Assembly: GCA_964610905.1 (NCBI GenBank)
Contig: CAZSYT010000005.1
Span: forward strand, 1 to 64,000
DNA: 64,000 bases
Source of the DNA: JAJZJT01 sp964610905
GTDB lineage: Bacteria; Actinomycetota; Acidimicrobiia; Acidimicrobiales; RAAP-2
Direction: 5' to 3'
Below the pieces are notes generated by a model. That model was given only the letters and a program-made list of their open reading frames with translations, was not told where the DNA came from and did not search any database. Of the stretch, positions 8,098-15,627 are shown piece after piece (the stretch's first letter is position 1; every line of letters starts with the position of its first letter). The translations under genes were made by a program, and so were the position numbers.

Positions 8098-8605
8098 CCT
8101 GGTACCGGTAGACGTTGGTCTGCCGGGCCTCGAAGCCGAGCCGCTGGTAGAGGCGGTTGGCCGCCTCGCGGCCGGGCCGGGAGGTTAGGTCGACCGACGT
8201 CGCGCCGGCTGCCGAAGCCTCGGCGAGGGCGGCCTGCACGAGGGCCTCGCCAACCCCTCTCCCCCGTGCCCGCTCGTCGACCACGACGTCCTCGATCCAC
8301 GCCCGCACGCCCGTCGGCAGACGGAACAAGGCCAGGGTGAGCGAGCCGACGATGCCGTCTCCGTGGGCACGACGGGGATGGCCCGCGGCCTCGCCGCCGG
8401 TCGTCTCGTCCGCCACCTCGGCAACGAAGAGGGTGGTCGCGTCCGAGCCCACGATGGCGGCGAGCTCGGCCGCCGTCGGGGCCGGAGCCGACGAGGACAG
8501 CTGGGGGACGAGCCGGGCGATGGCAGTGACCAGGGTGTCCGTCACTGCGTCGACGGCGACGACGCGCACGGCACCCCGGTGACCGTCGGCGGACTGGGCG
8601 CTCAC
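8090..8605 (-). CDS. GNAT family N-acetyltransferase
   Basis: The 171-residue protein carries a complete GNAT core. The acetyl-CoA pyrophosphate-binding loop is VDERARGRGVGEALVQAAL, followed by ATSVDLTSRPGREAANRLYQRLGF, the typical beta5-alpha4 end. It probably transfers acetyl from acetyl-CoA to an amine of a small molecule or protein; the substrate is unknown. I chose GTG 8605 because a TACACT -10 box ends 8 bases upstream. The longer reading to 8740 starts in Arg-rich sequence lacking GNAT similarity. It is the first gene of a two-gene operon with the histidine phosphatase. Confidence 0.85.
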   Translation of the reverse strand: MSAQSADGHRGAVRVVAVDAVTDTLVTAIARLVPQLSSSAPAPTAAELAAIVGSDATTLFVAEVADETTGGEAAGHPRRAHGDGIVGSLTLALFRLPTGVRAWIEDVVVDERARGRGVGEALVQAALAEASAAGATSVDLTSRPGREAANRLYQRLGFEARQTNVYRYQGA

Positions 8606-8613
8606 GGTCGAGC

Positions 8614-8619
8614 AGTGTA
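8614..8619 (-). promoter_or_regulatory. -10 box of the GNAT-phosphatase operon (TACACT)
   Basis: TACACT on the minus strand ends 8 bases before GTG 8605, predicting a leaderless mRNA and supporting the short start. Confidence 0.5.
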
Positions 8620-8757
8620 CCGACTGGCGGCACGACCAGGGCCTGGCCCTGTGGTCGGGAGCCCCCGGTGCGACGACGTCGTGTCGCTCGACGAGCCGCG
8701 CTCGCTCCCGACCCCGGTACCGCTCGGCTCCCGCTGGCACTGGCGCAGCCGCTCAGG

Positions 8758-9456
8758 TCAGAGCCGCTCCGGATCCCCGCGCCAGGTGGGCAGCCGCACC
8801 GAGTCGTAGAGGACGTCGACCGGCTCTCCCGCCAGCGCGGCGAAGACGTGGTCGCCCCACCGCTCCGCTCCCGCGAGCGGGGTGGGGAGCCGGCCGGGCG
8901 CGAACCAGCCGACGTCCGCGCACTCGAGGGGATGCGGACGCAGCTCGCCACCGACGGGCCGGCACTGGAAGACCAGGGAGTACAGCGGCACACGACTGAT
9001 GCCGAGACGCAGCCCGTCGAGGACGGCGATGAGGCGGACCACCTCGACCTCGATGCCTGTCTCCTCCTCGACCTCCTTGACCACCACCTCGGCCGCCGAG
9101 TAGCCGACATCGGCCCAGCCGGTGGGGTAGAGCCACACCCCCGAGTCGGCCCGCTTCACGAGGAGGATCTCGCCGTCCTCGTTCCCGACGGCGGCACCGA
9201 CGGCGACCTTGGGAGTCACGTACCCGGGAACGCCTTCGCCGACCGAGCGGAGCCACTCCTCCACCAGGCCCTGCGTGTCCTCGCCGTCGCCGTCGCCCTC
9301 GTCGGCCGTCGCGCGGATCTCCGCGGCGACGCGGAGCACCTCTTCGAAGCGCTCCTGCTCGTAGAGGGACTTCGTGAACCCGAGGCCCGTGCGGGCGATG
9401 CCGGCGAGTGCCTCGCTCCAGCGCAACAGCTGCTTGGTCGAGGCCGAGTGCTCCAC
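8758..9456 (-). CDS. NUDIX hydrolase with N-terminal Nudix_hydro_N-like domain
   Basis: The 232-residue protein pairs a helical N-terminal domain (about 1-70) with a NUDIX fold, as in the YjhB-like group that cleaves nucleoside diphosphate derivatives. The NUDIX box reads GWADVGYSAAEVVVKEVEEE followed by TG. The KEVEEE part keeps the metal-binding acidic residues. The first Glu of the consensus (Gx5E) is Tyr, and the Arg of REU is Lys, so the usual Glu-Arg contact is lost. Activity is therefore likely but not certain. GTG 9456 lies 7 bases after a TAGCGT box. It diverges from the Cys4 miniprotein gene. Confidence 0.85.
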   Translation of the reverse strand: MEHSASTKQLLRWSEALAGIARTGLGFTKSLYEQERFEEVLRVAAEIRATADEGDGDGEDTQGLVEEWLRSVGEGVPGYVTPKVAVGAAVGNEDGEILLVKRADSGVWLYPTGWADVGYSAAEVVVKEVEEETGIEVEVVRLIAVLDGLRLGISRVPLYSLVFQCRPVGGELRPHPLECADVGWFAPGRLPTPLAGAERWGDHVFAALAGEPVDVLYDSVRLPTWRGDPERL

Positions 9457-9463
9457 GGTGCCG

Positions 9464-9469
9464 ACGCTA
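9464..9469 (-). promoter_or_regulatory. -10 box of the NUDIX gene (TAGCGT)
   Basis: TAGCGT on the minus strand ends 7 bases before GTG 9456, the spacing of a leaderless promoter, and fixes the start of the NUDIX protein. Confidence 0.55.
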
Positions 9470-9586
9470 CCGGATCGTTGCCGCGACGGGACGCTTCCGC
9501 CGCTGCCCGGCCCACACCGCCGCTGCCCGGCGTCGGAGGGCCGCCACGGCAGCGCGGCGCCCGCGTCCCAGGTCGGGGACTGCGTG

Positions 9587-9601
9587 CGTCACAATGTGAC
9601 G
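9587..9601. promoter_or_regulatory. Perfect 15-bp palindrome at the Cys4 miniprotein start
   Basis: CGTCACAATGTGACG is perfectly symmetric around its central base and ends on the first base of the GTG start. It contains CACAAT (9590-9595), a possible -10 box with leaderless spacing. A protein bound here would block transcription directly. The regulator is unknown; the half-sites are spaced too tightly for a classical CRP site. Confidence 0.5.
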
Positions 9602-9783
9602 TGACCATCTCCGAGGACTGCCGCCACTACATCATGCAGACGACGAGCAGGAACGAGAAGCTCGAGAAGTGTCGCATGGGGGCCAACGAGCAGTTGCCGT
9701 TCGCCTGCCCCGACGGCTGCATCTTCTACGAGCCGCGGAAGGTCTCGGGGGCCGGATGGACGATCCGCCCCGCAGACTCCTGA
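9601..9783 (+). CDS. Small four-cysteine protein, 60 residues
   Basis: I do not recognise a named family. The reading frame from GTG 9601 encodes 60 residues with cysteines at 7, 24, 36 and 40 (spacing C-x16-C-x11-C-x3-C). That is enough to bind zinc or an iron-sulfur cluster. The sequence is otherwise soluble, with MGANEQLPFACPDGC in the middle and no signal peptide or membrane segment. A perfect palindrome abuts the start, suggesting tight control, and no ribosome-binding site is visible, fitting leaderless translation. It diverges from the NUDIX gene. Protein-like composition and the regulatory sequence make a real gene likely; function is unknown. Confidence 0.7.
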   Translation: MTISEDCRHYIMQTTSRNEKLEKCRMGANEQLPFACPDGCIFYEPRKVSGAGWTIRPADS

Positions 9784-9921
9784 GCGGACGGACGCCCCGA
9801 CCGGGGACCGCTCCCAACCGGCACGTCGCCTCTGCCGCCACCCGCGTGCGGCGACCCTCACCGGCGTGCGCCGACCGAGCGGGGCGGCGCACAAGCACCG
9901 GCCCGAGCTGCAGCGGGAGCG

Positions 9922-10161
9922 TCAGCTTTCGACGATGTCGCCGAGCAGGTCGACCTGCACGCCCTTGCCCCGCAGCCAGTCAAGGGCCCGGTCGACGGCA
10001 TCCGGGTCTCCGTCGAGCTCGCAGATCATCCATCCCTCGTGCTCGCTCACGTCGGCACGTCGGATGTTCGCCACCACGTCCAGCTCGCTGACCAGGCGAG
10101 CGACGATCGGCTGACGCACCAGGTCGTCGGGGAAGGTCAGACGCACGCGGACACCGATCAC
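9922..10161 (-). CDS. Stand-alone NIL domain protein
   Basis: The whole 79-residue protein is one NIL domain, a ferredoxin-like fold otherwise attached to the methionine importer MetN and to NIL-ferredoxins. RVRLTFPDDLVRQPIVARL and ANIRRADVSEHEGWMICEL are the typical strands and helix. It has no cysteine besides one in MICEL, and no cluster motif. GTG 10161 overlaps the larE stop by 4 bp, so it is the last gene of the chdC-larE-NIL operon. NIL proteins are tied to methionine binding and, in methanogens, to sulfide incorporation into homocysteine. A role in sulfur handling beside LarE is an inference. Confidence 0.85.
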   Translation of the reverse strand: MIGVRVRLTFPDDLVRQPIVARLVSELDVVANIRRADVSEHEGWMICELDGDPDAVDRALDWLRGKGVQVDLLGDIVES

Positions 10162-11222
10162 GGCTCCCCCTCTCCTCGAGCCGGGAACGCCCCGCCCTCC
10201 GAGGCGAGCGTACGCCGAGCAGGCCCGGCACCGCTGCCGGCCAATGCGCCGTTCAGGTTCCCCGACCGGAAGCCATCGAGGTCGAGCGTCACGTAGCGGT
10301 AGCCGGCGTCGTGGACCGCCGCAACGACCTGCTCACGTAGTTCGACGACCCTCGGGAGGTCGACGAGCGGCACTTCGAGCCGCGCCGTGTCCCCGTAGTG
10401 GCGGACCCGGAGCTGGCCGAGCCCCACGGCTCGGAGGGCCTCCTCGGCGCGGGCCACCGAGCGGAGTGTGCCGATCGTCACGGGCGTCCCGTAGGGGACC
10501 CGCGAGGCGAGGCAGGCAGCGGCCGGCTTGTCCCACGTGCGCAACCCGAGCACCCGAGACCACCGCCGGACGGCGTCCTTCGTGAAGCCCGCGGCGACGA
10601 GCGGGAACCGGGCACCCGCCCGGGCGGCCGCTTGCTGGCCGGGACGGTGGTCGCCGAGGTCGTCGACGTTGACGCCCAGCACCACGGTCACGCCCGGCAC
10701 GTCCGCCGGGGCAGTGAGCCGTTCGGACTCGACCAGTGGCCCGAGCGCCGTCATGAGGGCGGACTTGCAGTGGTAGCAGCGCTGCCCGTCGTTGACCGCG
10801 TACGCAGGGTCTGCCAGCTCGCCGGTCTCGACCTCGCGCCAGCGCAGCCCCCACTCACCGGCGAGGGCCTGGCAGTCGGCGCGCTCGGCGGGTGCGAGCG
10901 ACGGCGAGACGGCGGTGGCGCACAGGACGCGTTCGGGACCCAGGGTGTCGTTGGCGACCCAGGCAAGGAGGGCCGAGTCCGCACCGCCGCTGAAGGCGAC
11001 GACCACGCGGCCGAGGTCCGCGAGCTCGGCGCGCAGCCTGGCGAGCTCGTCGCCGAGTGCCTGGCCGGAGCCGGCTCGGGCGGGGCCGGCCTGCGGAGCG
11101 GGGCCCACCTGCTGGGGCCCGACGAGCCCGGAGCCTGCCCGTCCCGAGGGCCCGTGCCCTTCTCCCACCGCGCTCGCAGCCGCCGCGCCGTGGGCGGCGA
11201 ACGCCGACGTGGGGGCGCTCAC
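10158..11222 (-). CDS. larE: LarE, ATP-dependent sulfur insertase for the nickel-pincer cofactor
   Basis: LarE adenylates the LarB product and converts its two carboxylates to thiocarboxylates. The PP-loop motif SGGADS lies at residues 78-83, after about 55 low-complexity residues. Later come GQRCYHCKSALM and ACLASRVPYGT. The last contains the conserved cysteine that is sacrificed in Lactobacillus LarE. The extra CxxC means a cluster-assisted, non-sacrificial mechanism cannot be excluded. GTG 11222 overlaps the chdC stop by 4 bp and the gene end overlaps the NIL gene, giving full coupling. It is separated by 7 kb from larBC. Length is 354 residues, longer than usual because of the N-terminal tail. 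Confidence 0.92.
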   Translation of the reverse strand: MSAPTSAFAAHGAAAASAVGEGHGPSGRAGSGLVGPQQVGPAPQAGPARAGSGQALGDELARLRAELADLGRVVVAFSGGADSALLAWVANDTLGPERVLCATAVSPSLAPAERADCQALAGEWGLRWREVETGELADPAYAVNDGQRCYHCKSALMTALGPLVESERLTAPADVPGVTVVLGVNVDDLGDHRPGQQAAARAGARFPLVAAGFTKDAVRRWSRVLGLRTWDKPAAACLASRVPYGTPVTIGTLRSVARAEEALRAVGLGQLRVRHYGDTARLEVPLVDLPRVVELREQVVAAVHDAGYRYVTLDLDGFRSGNLNGALAGSGAGPARRTLASEGGAFPARGEGEP

Positions 11223-12016
11223 CCGAGGACCCGGTGCAGGACGATGTCCACGGGGGCGACCATCCCGGTCACGAACGGCCCGAACTCGGCGAAGCGGGCC
11301 GAGCCCTCGTCGAAGCGCATCACGTAGACGCACTCCTTCAGGTCGTCGGGGTGGACCCCGAAGAGCGTGACCCCCCACTCCCAGTCGTCGAGCCCGGTCG
11401 AGCCGGTGATGACCTGCAGGATGCGCCCGGCGAACGTCCGGCCCACGGCGCCGTGCCCGTACATGAGCTCCTTGCGCTCCTCGTAGGGCAGGGCGTACCA
11501 GTTGGCGCCCTCGGCGTCACCCCGCCGCTTCGACATCGGGTAGAAGCAGATCGCCGGCTTGCCCTCGGGCGGGAGCCGTGGGTGGAGGCGCGCCTCTCGC
11601 ATCTCGTCGGGGATGCCCGAGGCGTACTCGGACACCTCGGTGAGCGAGACGTAGGAGTCGGCCACGTCGAGGCCGGCCGCCTGGACGGCGGTCTGGAAGG
11701 CGCGCAGGCGCCAGAGGTCGGGGCCGAGCACCATGAAGCCCACGTCGGCCTTGTGGCCGAGCACGGCGAAGCTCACCACCTGCACCCCTGCGGCCTCGGC
11801 GTCCTTCGTCGCGGCGACCACGGCCTCGGCGTCGACGGGACGGGCACGTGCCGTGCAGAAGAGGTGGAGGACGCCCCAGCCCACGGCCGGGCGCACCGCC
11901 CCCCCGGGGTCGGAGGAGGCCGGGCGCACCGCCCCCCCGGGGTCGGAGGAGCGTGCGGGGCCAGCCGAGCGACCGGGCGCAGGTGCACCGGCCCCGGTGC
12001 CGCGTTCGGAGGTCAT
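11219..12016 (-). CDS. chdC: Coproheme decarboxylase (HemQ, chlorite dismutase family)
   Basis: ChdC performs the last step of the coproporphyrin-dependent heme route of Gram-positive bacteria, decarboxylating Fe-coproporphyrin III to heme b with peroxide. The family core is clear: CFYPMSKRR, NWYALPYEERKELM with the radical-forming Tyr, and GHGAVGR with the heme His. GSTGLDDWEWGVTLF closes the core. An N-terminal extension of about 40 residues includes two copies of SSDPGGAVRPA from a 33-bp repeat. ATG 12016 lies 8 bases after a TAGACT box; a TTG at 12025 is less likely. It is the first gene of an operon with larE and the NIL gene, an unexpected pairing. Confidence 0.92.
   Translation of the reverse strand: MTSERGTGAGAPAPGRSAGPARSSDPGGAVRPASSDPGGAVRPAVGWGVLHLFCTARARPVDAEAVVAATKDAEAAGVQVVSFAVLGHKADVGFMVLGPDLWRLRAFQTAVQAAGLDVADSYVSLTEVSEYASGIPDEMREARLHPRLPPEGKPAICFYPMSKRRGDAEGANWYALPYEERKELMYGHGAVGRTFAGRILQVITGSTGLDDWEWGVTLFGVHPDDLKECVYVMRFDEGSARFAEFGPFVTGMVAPVDIVLHRVLG
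11886..11951 (-). repeat. In-frame 33-bp minisatellite in chdC
   Basis: Two nearly identical 33-bp units (11886-11918 and 11919-11951) encode the 11-residue repeat SSDPGGAVRPA near the ChdC N terminus, ahead of the catalytic fold. The unit length is a multiple of three. Confidence 0.85.
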
Positions 12017-12024
12017 CGGCCCCA

Positions 12025-12030
12025 AGTCTA
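12025..12030 (-). promoter_or_regulatory. -10 box of the chdC-larE-NIL operon (TAGACT)
   Basis: TAGACT on the minus strand ends 8 bases before ATG 12016, so the operon mRNA is predicted to be leaderless. Confidence 0.5.
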
Positions 12031-12038
12031 GGGAACGC

Positions 12039-12069
12039 GTGAGGGGCGCCCCGTCGGGGCGCCCCTCAC
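12039..12069 (-). terminator. groEL terminator hairpin
   Basis: Two perfect 14-bp arms (GTGAGGGGCGCCCC and its complement) enclose a 3-base GTC loop, 21 bases downstream of the groEL stop and just upstream of the chdC promoter. There is no T-tract, as with the hairpin at 62480-62528, so termination may rely on the stem alone. Confidence 0.7.
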
Positions 12070-12089
12070 CTCGTCTCGGGCTCGGTCCG

Positions 12090-13709
12090 TCAGAACTCGT
12101 CCATGCCGCCGGGCATCGCCGGCGCCGACTCCTCTGGCTTGTCGACGATGACCGCCTCGGTGGTCAGGAAGAGCGCTGCGATCGAGGCTGCGTTCTGGAG
12201 CGCCGAGCGGGTCACCTTGGCCGCGTCGATGACGCCGTTGTCGAAGAGGTCGACGTACTCGCCGGTGGCGGCGTTCAGACCCTCGGTCGGCTTGGGCAGG
12301 TTCCGCACCTTGTCGACGATCACGCCACCCTCGAGGCCGGCGTTGACGGCGATCTGCTTCAAGGGCTCCTCGACGGCCCGTGCCACGATGCGCACGCCGG
12401 TGGCCTCGTCGCCCTCGAGCTTGCCGGCGGCGTCGAGCACGGCGGTCTGCGCCCGCAGCAGCGCCACGCCGCCACCGGGCACCACGCCCTCCTCGATTGC
12501 CGCCTTGGTCGTCGACACCGCGTCCTCGATCCGGTGCTTCTTCTCCTTCAGCTCGACCTCGGTGGCCGCGCCGACCTTGATGACGGCGACGCCGCCGGAC
12601 AGCTTGGCCAGGCGCTCCTGGAGCTTCTCCCGGTCGTAGTCCGAGTCGGTGTTCTCGATCTCGGTCTTGATCTGGTTGATCCGGCCCTTGATCTCGTCGT
12701 CGGAGCCGGCACCCTCCACGACGGTCGTCTCGTCCTTGGTGACGACCACCTTGCGCGCCTGGCCGAGCAGGTCGAGCCCGATGTTCTCGAGCTTCAGCCC
12801 CACCTCCTCGGTGACCACCTGGCCGCCGGTGAGGATGGCGATGTCCTGCAGCATGGCCTTGCGGCGCTCCCCGAACCCGGGAGCTTTGACGGCGACGCTG
12901 CGGAAGGTGCCGCGGATCTTGTTGACGACGAGGGTGGCCAGTGCCTCGCCCTCGACGTCCTCGGCCACGATCACGAGCGGCTTGCCCGCCTGCATGACCT
13001 TCTCGAGCACGGGGAGGAGGTCGCGCACGGCCGAGATCTTCGAGCCGACGAGGAGCACGTACGCGTCCTCGAGAACTGCCTCCATACGCTCCGGGTCGGT
13101 GACGAAGTAGGGGGAGATGTAGCCCTTGTCGAAGCGCATCCCCTCCACCAGGTCCATGTCCATGCCGAAGGTCTGCGACTCCTCGACGGTGATCACGCCG
13201 TCCTTGCCGACCTTGTCGATGGCCTCGGAGATCATCTCGCCGATCTCCGTGTCCGCCGCCGAGATGGAGGCCACCTGGGCGATCTGGCTCTTCGAGTCGG
13301 TCTCGCGGGCGATCTCCCGCAGCGAGGTCACCGCTGCCTCGACACCGGCCTCGATGCCCTTCTTGAGCGACATCGGGTTGGCACCGGCTGCGACGTTGCG
13401 CAGGCCCTCGTGGACCATGGCCCAGGCCAGCACGGTCGCCGTGGTCGTCCCGTCACCGGCGACGTCGTCGGTCTTCTTGGCGACCTCCTTGACGAGCTCG
13501 GCGCCGATCTTCTCGAAGGGGTCCTCGAGCTCGATGTCCTTGGCGATCGACACGCCGTCGTTGGTGATCGTCGGCGCGCCCCACTTCTTGTCGAGGACGA
13601 CGTTGCGGCCCTTCGGACCGAGGGTGACGCGCACCGCATCGGCGAGCTTGTTCATCCCGCTCTCGAGGGACCGGCGGGCCTCCTCGTCGAAGGTGATCAA
13701 CTTGGCCAT
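12090..13709 (-). CDS. groEL: Chaperonin GroEL (60 kDa)
   Basis: The 539-residue protein is a full-length chaperonin subunit from MAKLITFDEEARRSLESG to the C terminus PAMPGGMDEF. The ATP-binding segment VAGDGTTTATVLAWAMV and the apical and intermediate domain sequences are intact. The C-terminal tail lacks the long GGM repeat seen in many GroELs. A GGAGGA site precedes the ATG, and a perfect CIRCE element lies upstream, so HrcA repression and heat induction are expected. No groES is adjacent, as is common for a second actinobacterial groEL. It lies between thrC-MoaD and chdC on the same strand. Confidence 0.97.
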   Translation of the reverse strand: MAKLITFDEEARRSLESGMNKLADAVRVTLGPKGRNVVLDKKWGAPTITNDGVSIAKDIELEDPFEKIGAELVKEVAKKTDDVAGDGTTTATVLAWAMVHEGLRNVAAGANPMSLKKGIEAGVEAAVTSLREIARETDSKSQIAQVASISAADTEIGEMISEAIDKVGKDGVITVEESQTFGMDMDLVEGMRFDKGYISPYFVTDPERMEAVLEDAYVLLVGSKISAVRDLLPVLEKVMQAGKPLVIVAEDVEGEALATLVVNKIRGTFRSVAVKAPGFGERRKAMLQDIAILTGGQVVTEEVGLKLENIGLDLLGQARKVVVTKDETTVVEGAGSDDEIKGRINQIKTEIENTDSDYDREKLQERLAKLSGGVAVIKVGAATEVELKEKKHRIEDAVSTTKAAIEEGVVPGGGVALLRAQTAVLDAAGKLEGDEATGVRIVARAVEEPLKQIAVNAGLEGGVIVDKVRNLPKPTEGLNAATGEYVDLFDNGVIDAAKVTRSALQNAASIAALFLTTEAVIVDKPEESAPAMPGGMDEF

Positions 13710-13770
13710 CAGGTGTTCCTCCGTGGTCGTTCGTCGGCGACCCGCTGACGGGCGCCCTTGGTCGAAGTCG

Positions 13771-13797
13771 TTAGCACTCTGCGCTGTCGAGTGCTAA
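13771..13797 (-). promoter_or_regulatory. CIRCE operator of groEL
   Basis: TTAGCACTC, 9 bases, GAGTGCTAA is a perfect match to the CIRCE consensus bound by HrcA. It sits 61 bases upstream of the groEL start, which implies repression of groEL in the absence of heat stress. hrcA itself is not in the window. Confidence 0.95.
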
Positions 13798-13870
13798 CAG
13801 CAAACCACGATCCGACGGAGGATGCAACCGCGCCCCGGGGGCGCGACGGCCCCTGGTGGCGGCGCGGGCC

Positions 13871-14146
13871 TCAGCCCCCGGCGACGGCGGGGACGATGGA
13901 GACCGTCTGCCCGTCGCCGACCGGCGTGGCCAGCCCGTCGAGGAAGCGGACGTCCTCGTCGGAGACGAACACGTTGACGAAGCGCCGGAGCTGGCCGGCC
14001 TCGTCGAAGATGCGCTCGGCGAACCCGGGGTGGGCGGCGTCCAGCGCTTTCAGCACCTCGCCGACCGTCGCCCCGTCGACGGCGACCTCGCCGGCGCCAC
14101 CGGTCAGGGTGCGCAGCTGGGTGGGGACACGGATCTTCACGCTCAT
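13871..14146 (-). CDS. MoaD/ThiS-family sulfur carrier protein (CysO-like)
   Basis: The 91-residue beta-grasp protein starts VKIRVPTQLRTLTGGAGEV and ends AVAGG. The terminal Gly-Gly is what becomes a thiocarboxylate in MoaD, ThiS and CysO. Its ATG overlaps the thrC stop by one base, so the two are coupled. A MoaD-like gene beside threonine synthase and groEL recurs in other actinomycetes, as I recall for Streptomyces. It resembles CysO-type carriers used in cysteine synthesis more than the true MoaD at 51.4 kb. The activating enzyme and the acceptor are not next to it, so the pathway is inferred. Confidence 0.85.
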   Translation of the reverse strand: MSVKIRVPTQLRTLTGGAGEVAVDGATVGEVLKALDAAHPGFAERIFDEAGQLRRFVNVFVSDEDVRFLDGLATPVGDGQTVSIVPAVAGG

Positions 14147-15447
14147 CAGGCACTCCTCGGTGCGTCGGTGCCGTCGGTGCCGTGGGTGCCGTCGGCAGCA
14201 GGTTGATCGGGCTCGGCGCCGAGGTCGACGGCAGCGTCGAAGGCTTCGAGGGTCGCCGCGATCGTAGCGGTCGGTCCCACCACGCCGGTCAGGGCTTCGA
14301 CCGTCTTCAAGCCGTGACCGGTCACGAGGGCGACGACCCGCTCGTCGGCGCGGACCACGCCCTCCGCTGCGAGCTTGGCGAGGGTGGCGATGGTGACCCC
14401 ACCGGCCGTCTCGGCGAAGATCCCCTCGGTGCGGGCCAGGAGGCGGATGCCGTCGAGCACCTCGTCGTCGGTGACCGCGCCGCACGCACCGCCCGAGCGC
14501 CGGATCGCCTCGAGGGCGTACCACCCGTCCGCCGGGTTGCCGCTGGCCAGCGACTTGGCGATCGTGTGGGGCTTGACCGGGCGCACGGCATCGGCCCCCT
14601 CGGCGAAGGCGGTCGCCACCGGCGCGCACCCGGCGGCCTGTGCCCCCGAGATCCGCACCGACGGCTCGCCGTCGAGCAGGCCGACCTTCACCAGCTCCTC
14701 GAAACCCTTGGCGACCTTGGTGAGCTGGCTCCCCGAGGCGACCGGCACCACGACGTGGTCGGGAGCCTGCCACCCGAGCTGCTCGGCGACCTCGAACGCA
14801 AGCGTCTTCGAGCCCTCGGCGTAGTAGGTGCGGACGTTGACGTTGACGAACGCCCACGACGGGTGCTCGCTGGTGAGCTCGGCGCACAGCCGGTTGACGT
14901 CGTCGTAGGTGCCCTCGACGGAGACCACCCGCCCGCCGTAGACGGCGGTCATGGTCACCTTTGCCCGCTCGAGGTCGGCCGGGATGAGGACCACCGACTC
15001 CATGCCGGCCCGCGCCGCGTGGGCGGCGACCGAATTGGCCAGGTTGCCGGTCGACGCGCAGGCGGCCACCTTGAAGCCGAGCTGGCGGGCCTTGGTCAAC
15101 GCCACCGACACCACGCGGTCCTTGAACGACCCGGTGGGGTTGGCCGTGTCGTCCTTGATCCACAGCTCGCCCAGACCGAGCTCGGCGGCCAGCCGATCGG
15201 CCCGGACCAGGGGGGTAAAGCCGGCCCCGAGGTCTACCGGGGCGGAGTCCGCCACCGGCAGGAGGTCGTGGTAGCGCCAGATGGTGCGCGGCCCGGCGGC
15301 GATGCGCTCGCGGGTGACCACCGCGGCGATCCGCTCGTAGTCGTAGGTGACCTCGAGCGGCCCGAAGCAGTAGTCGCACACGTGGAGCGCCTCGACGGGA
15401 TAGGCGCGTCCGCACTCACGACAGCGCAGTCCAGATACGAAGTCCAC
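14146..15447 (-). CDS. thrC: Threonine synthase
   Basis: This PLP enzyme makes threonine from O-phosphohomoserine. The 433-residue protein begins with a zinc-knuckle-like CRECG...CDYC segment (cysteines 9, 12, 23 and 26). It has the PLP lysine in NPTGSFKDR, the phosphate-binding CASTGNLANSVAAHAA, and the AETAGGVT loop. An Ala/Thr/Gly-rich tail closes it. GTG 15447 has an AGGAGG site 6 bases upstream. The stop overlaps the start of the MoaD-like gene. The threonine/cysteine synthase fold leaves some doubt, because a cysteine-forming synthase could also pair with a CysO-like carrier, but overall similarity favours ThrC. Confidence 0.9.
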   Translation of the reverse strand: MDFVSGLRCRECGRAYPVEALHVCDYCFGPLEVTYDYERIAAVVTRERIAAGPRTIWRYHDLLPVADSAPVDLGAGFTPLVRADRLAAELGLGELWIKDDTANPTGSFKDRVVSVALTKARQLGFKVAACASTGNLANSVAAHAARAGMESVVLIPADLERAKVTMTAVYGGRVVSVEGTYDDVNRLCAELTSEHPSWAFVNVNVRTYYAEGSKTLAFEVAEQLGWQAPDHVVVPVASGSQLTKVAKGFEELVKVGLLDGEPSVRISGAQAAGCAPVATAFAEGADAVRPVKPHTIAKSLASGNPADGWYALEAIRRSGGACGAVTDDEVLDGIRLLARTEGIFAETAGGVTIATLAKLAAEGVVRADERVVALVTGHGLKTVEALTGVVGPTATIAATLEAFDAAVDLGAEPDQPAADGTHGTDGTDAPRSA

Positions 15448-15627
15448 GTGGCCTCCTCATCGATCGGGCATTGGCACCTGGCAGGGGGCCTGCTCCAGGG
15501 GAGCGGGGTCTGCTGGTTGCCGCGGCGTCTTCGGGCCCGTCCCTCGGCCGCTCTGGATGATGTCTCTATGGTGGACGATATGGGCTGGTCACGTCAATGC
15601 AGACCGGCGCCCTCGGCGTGCCCCCCT

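Noticed and set aside
9587..9601. Palindrome as a classical CRP site
   Set aside because: CRP sites have two half-sites separated by 6 bases. Here the arms are separated by a single base.
12090..13709. A groES gene next to groEL
   Set aside because: No frame of about 95-100 residues with co-chaperonin motifs lies upstream or downstream; the neighbours are chdC and the MoaD-like gene.
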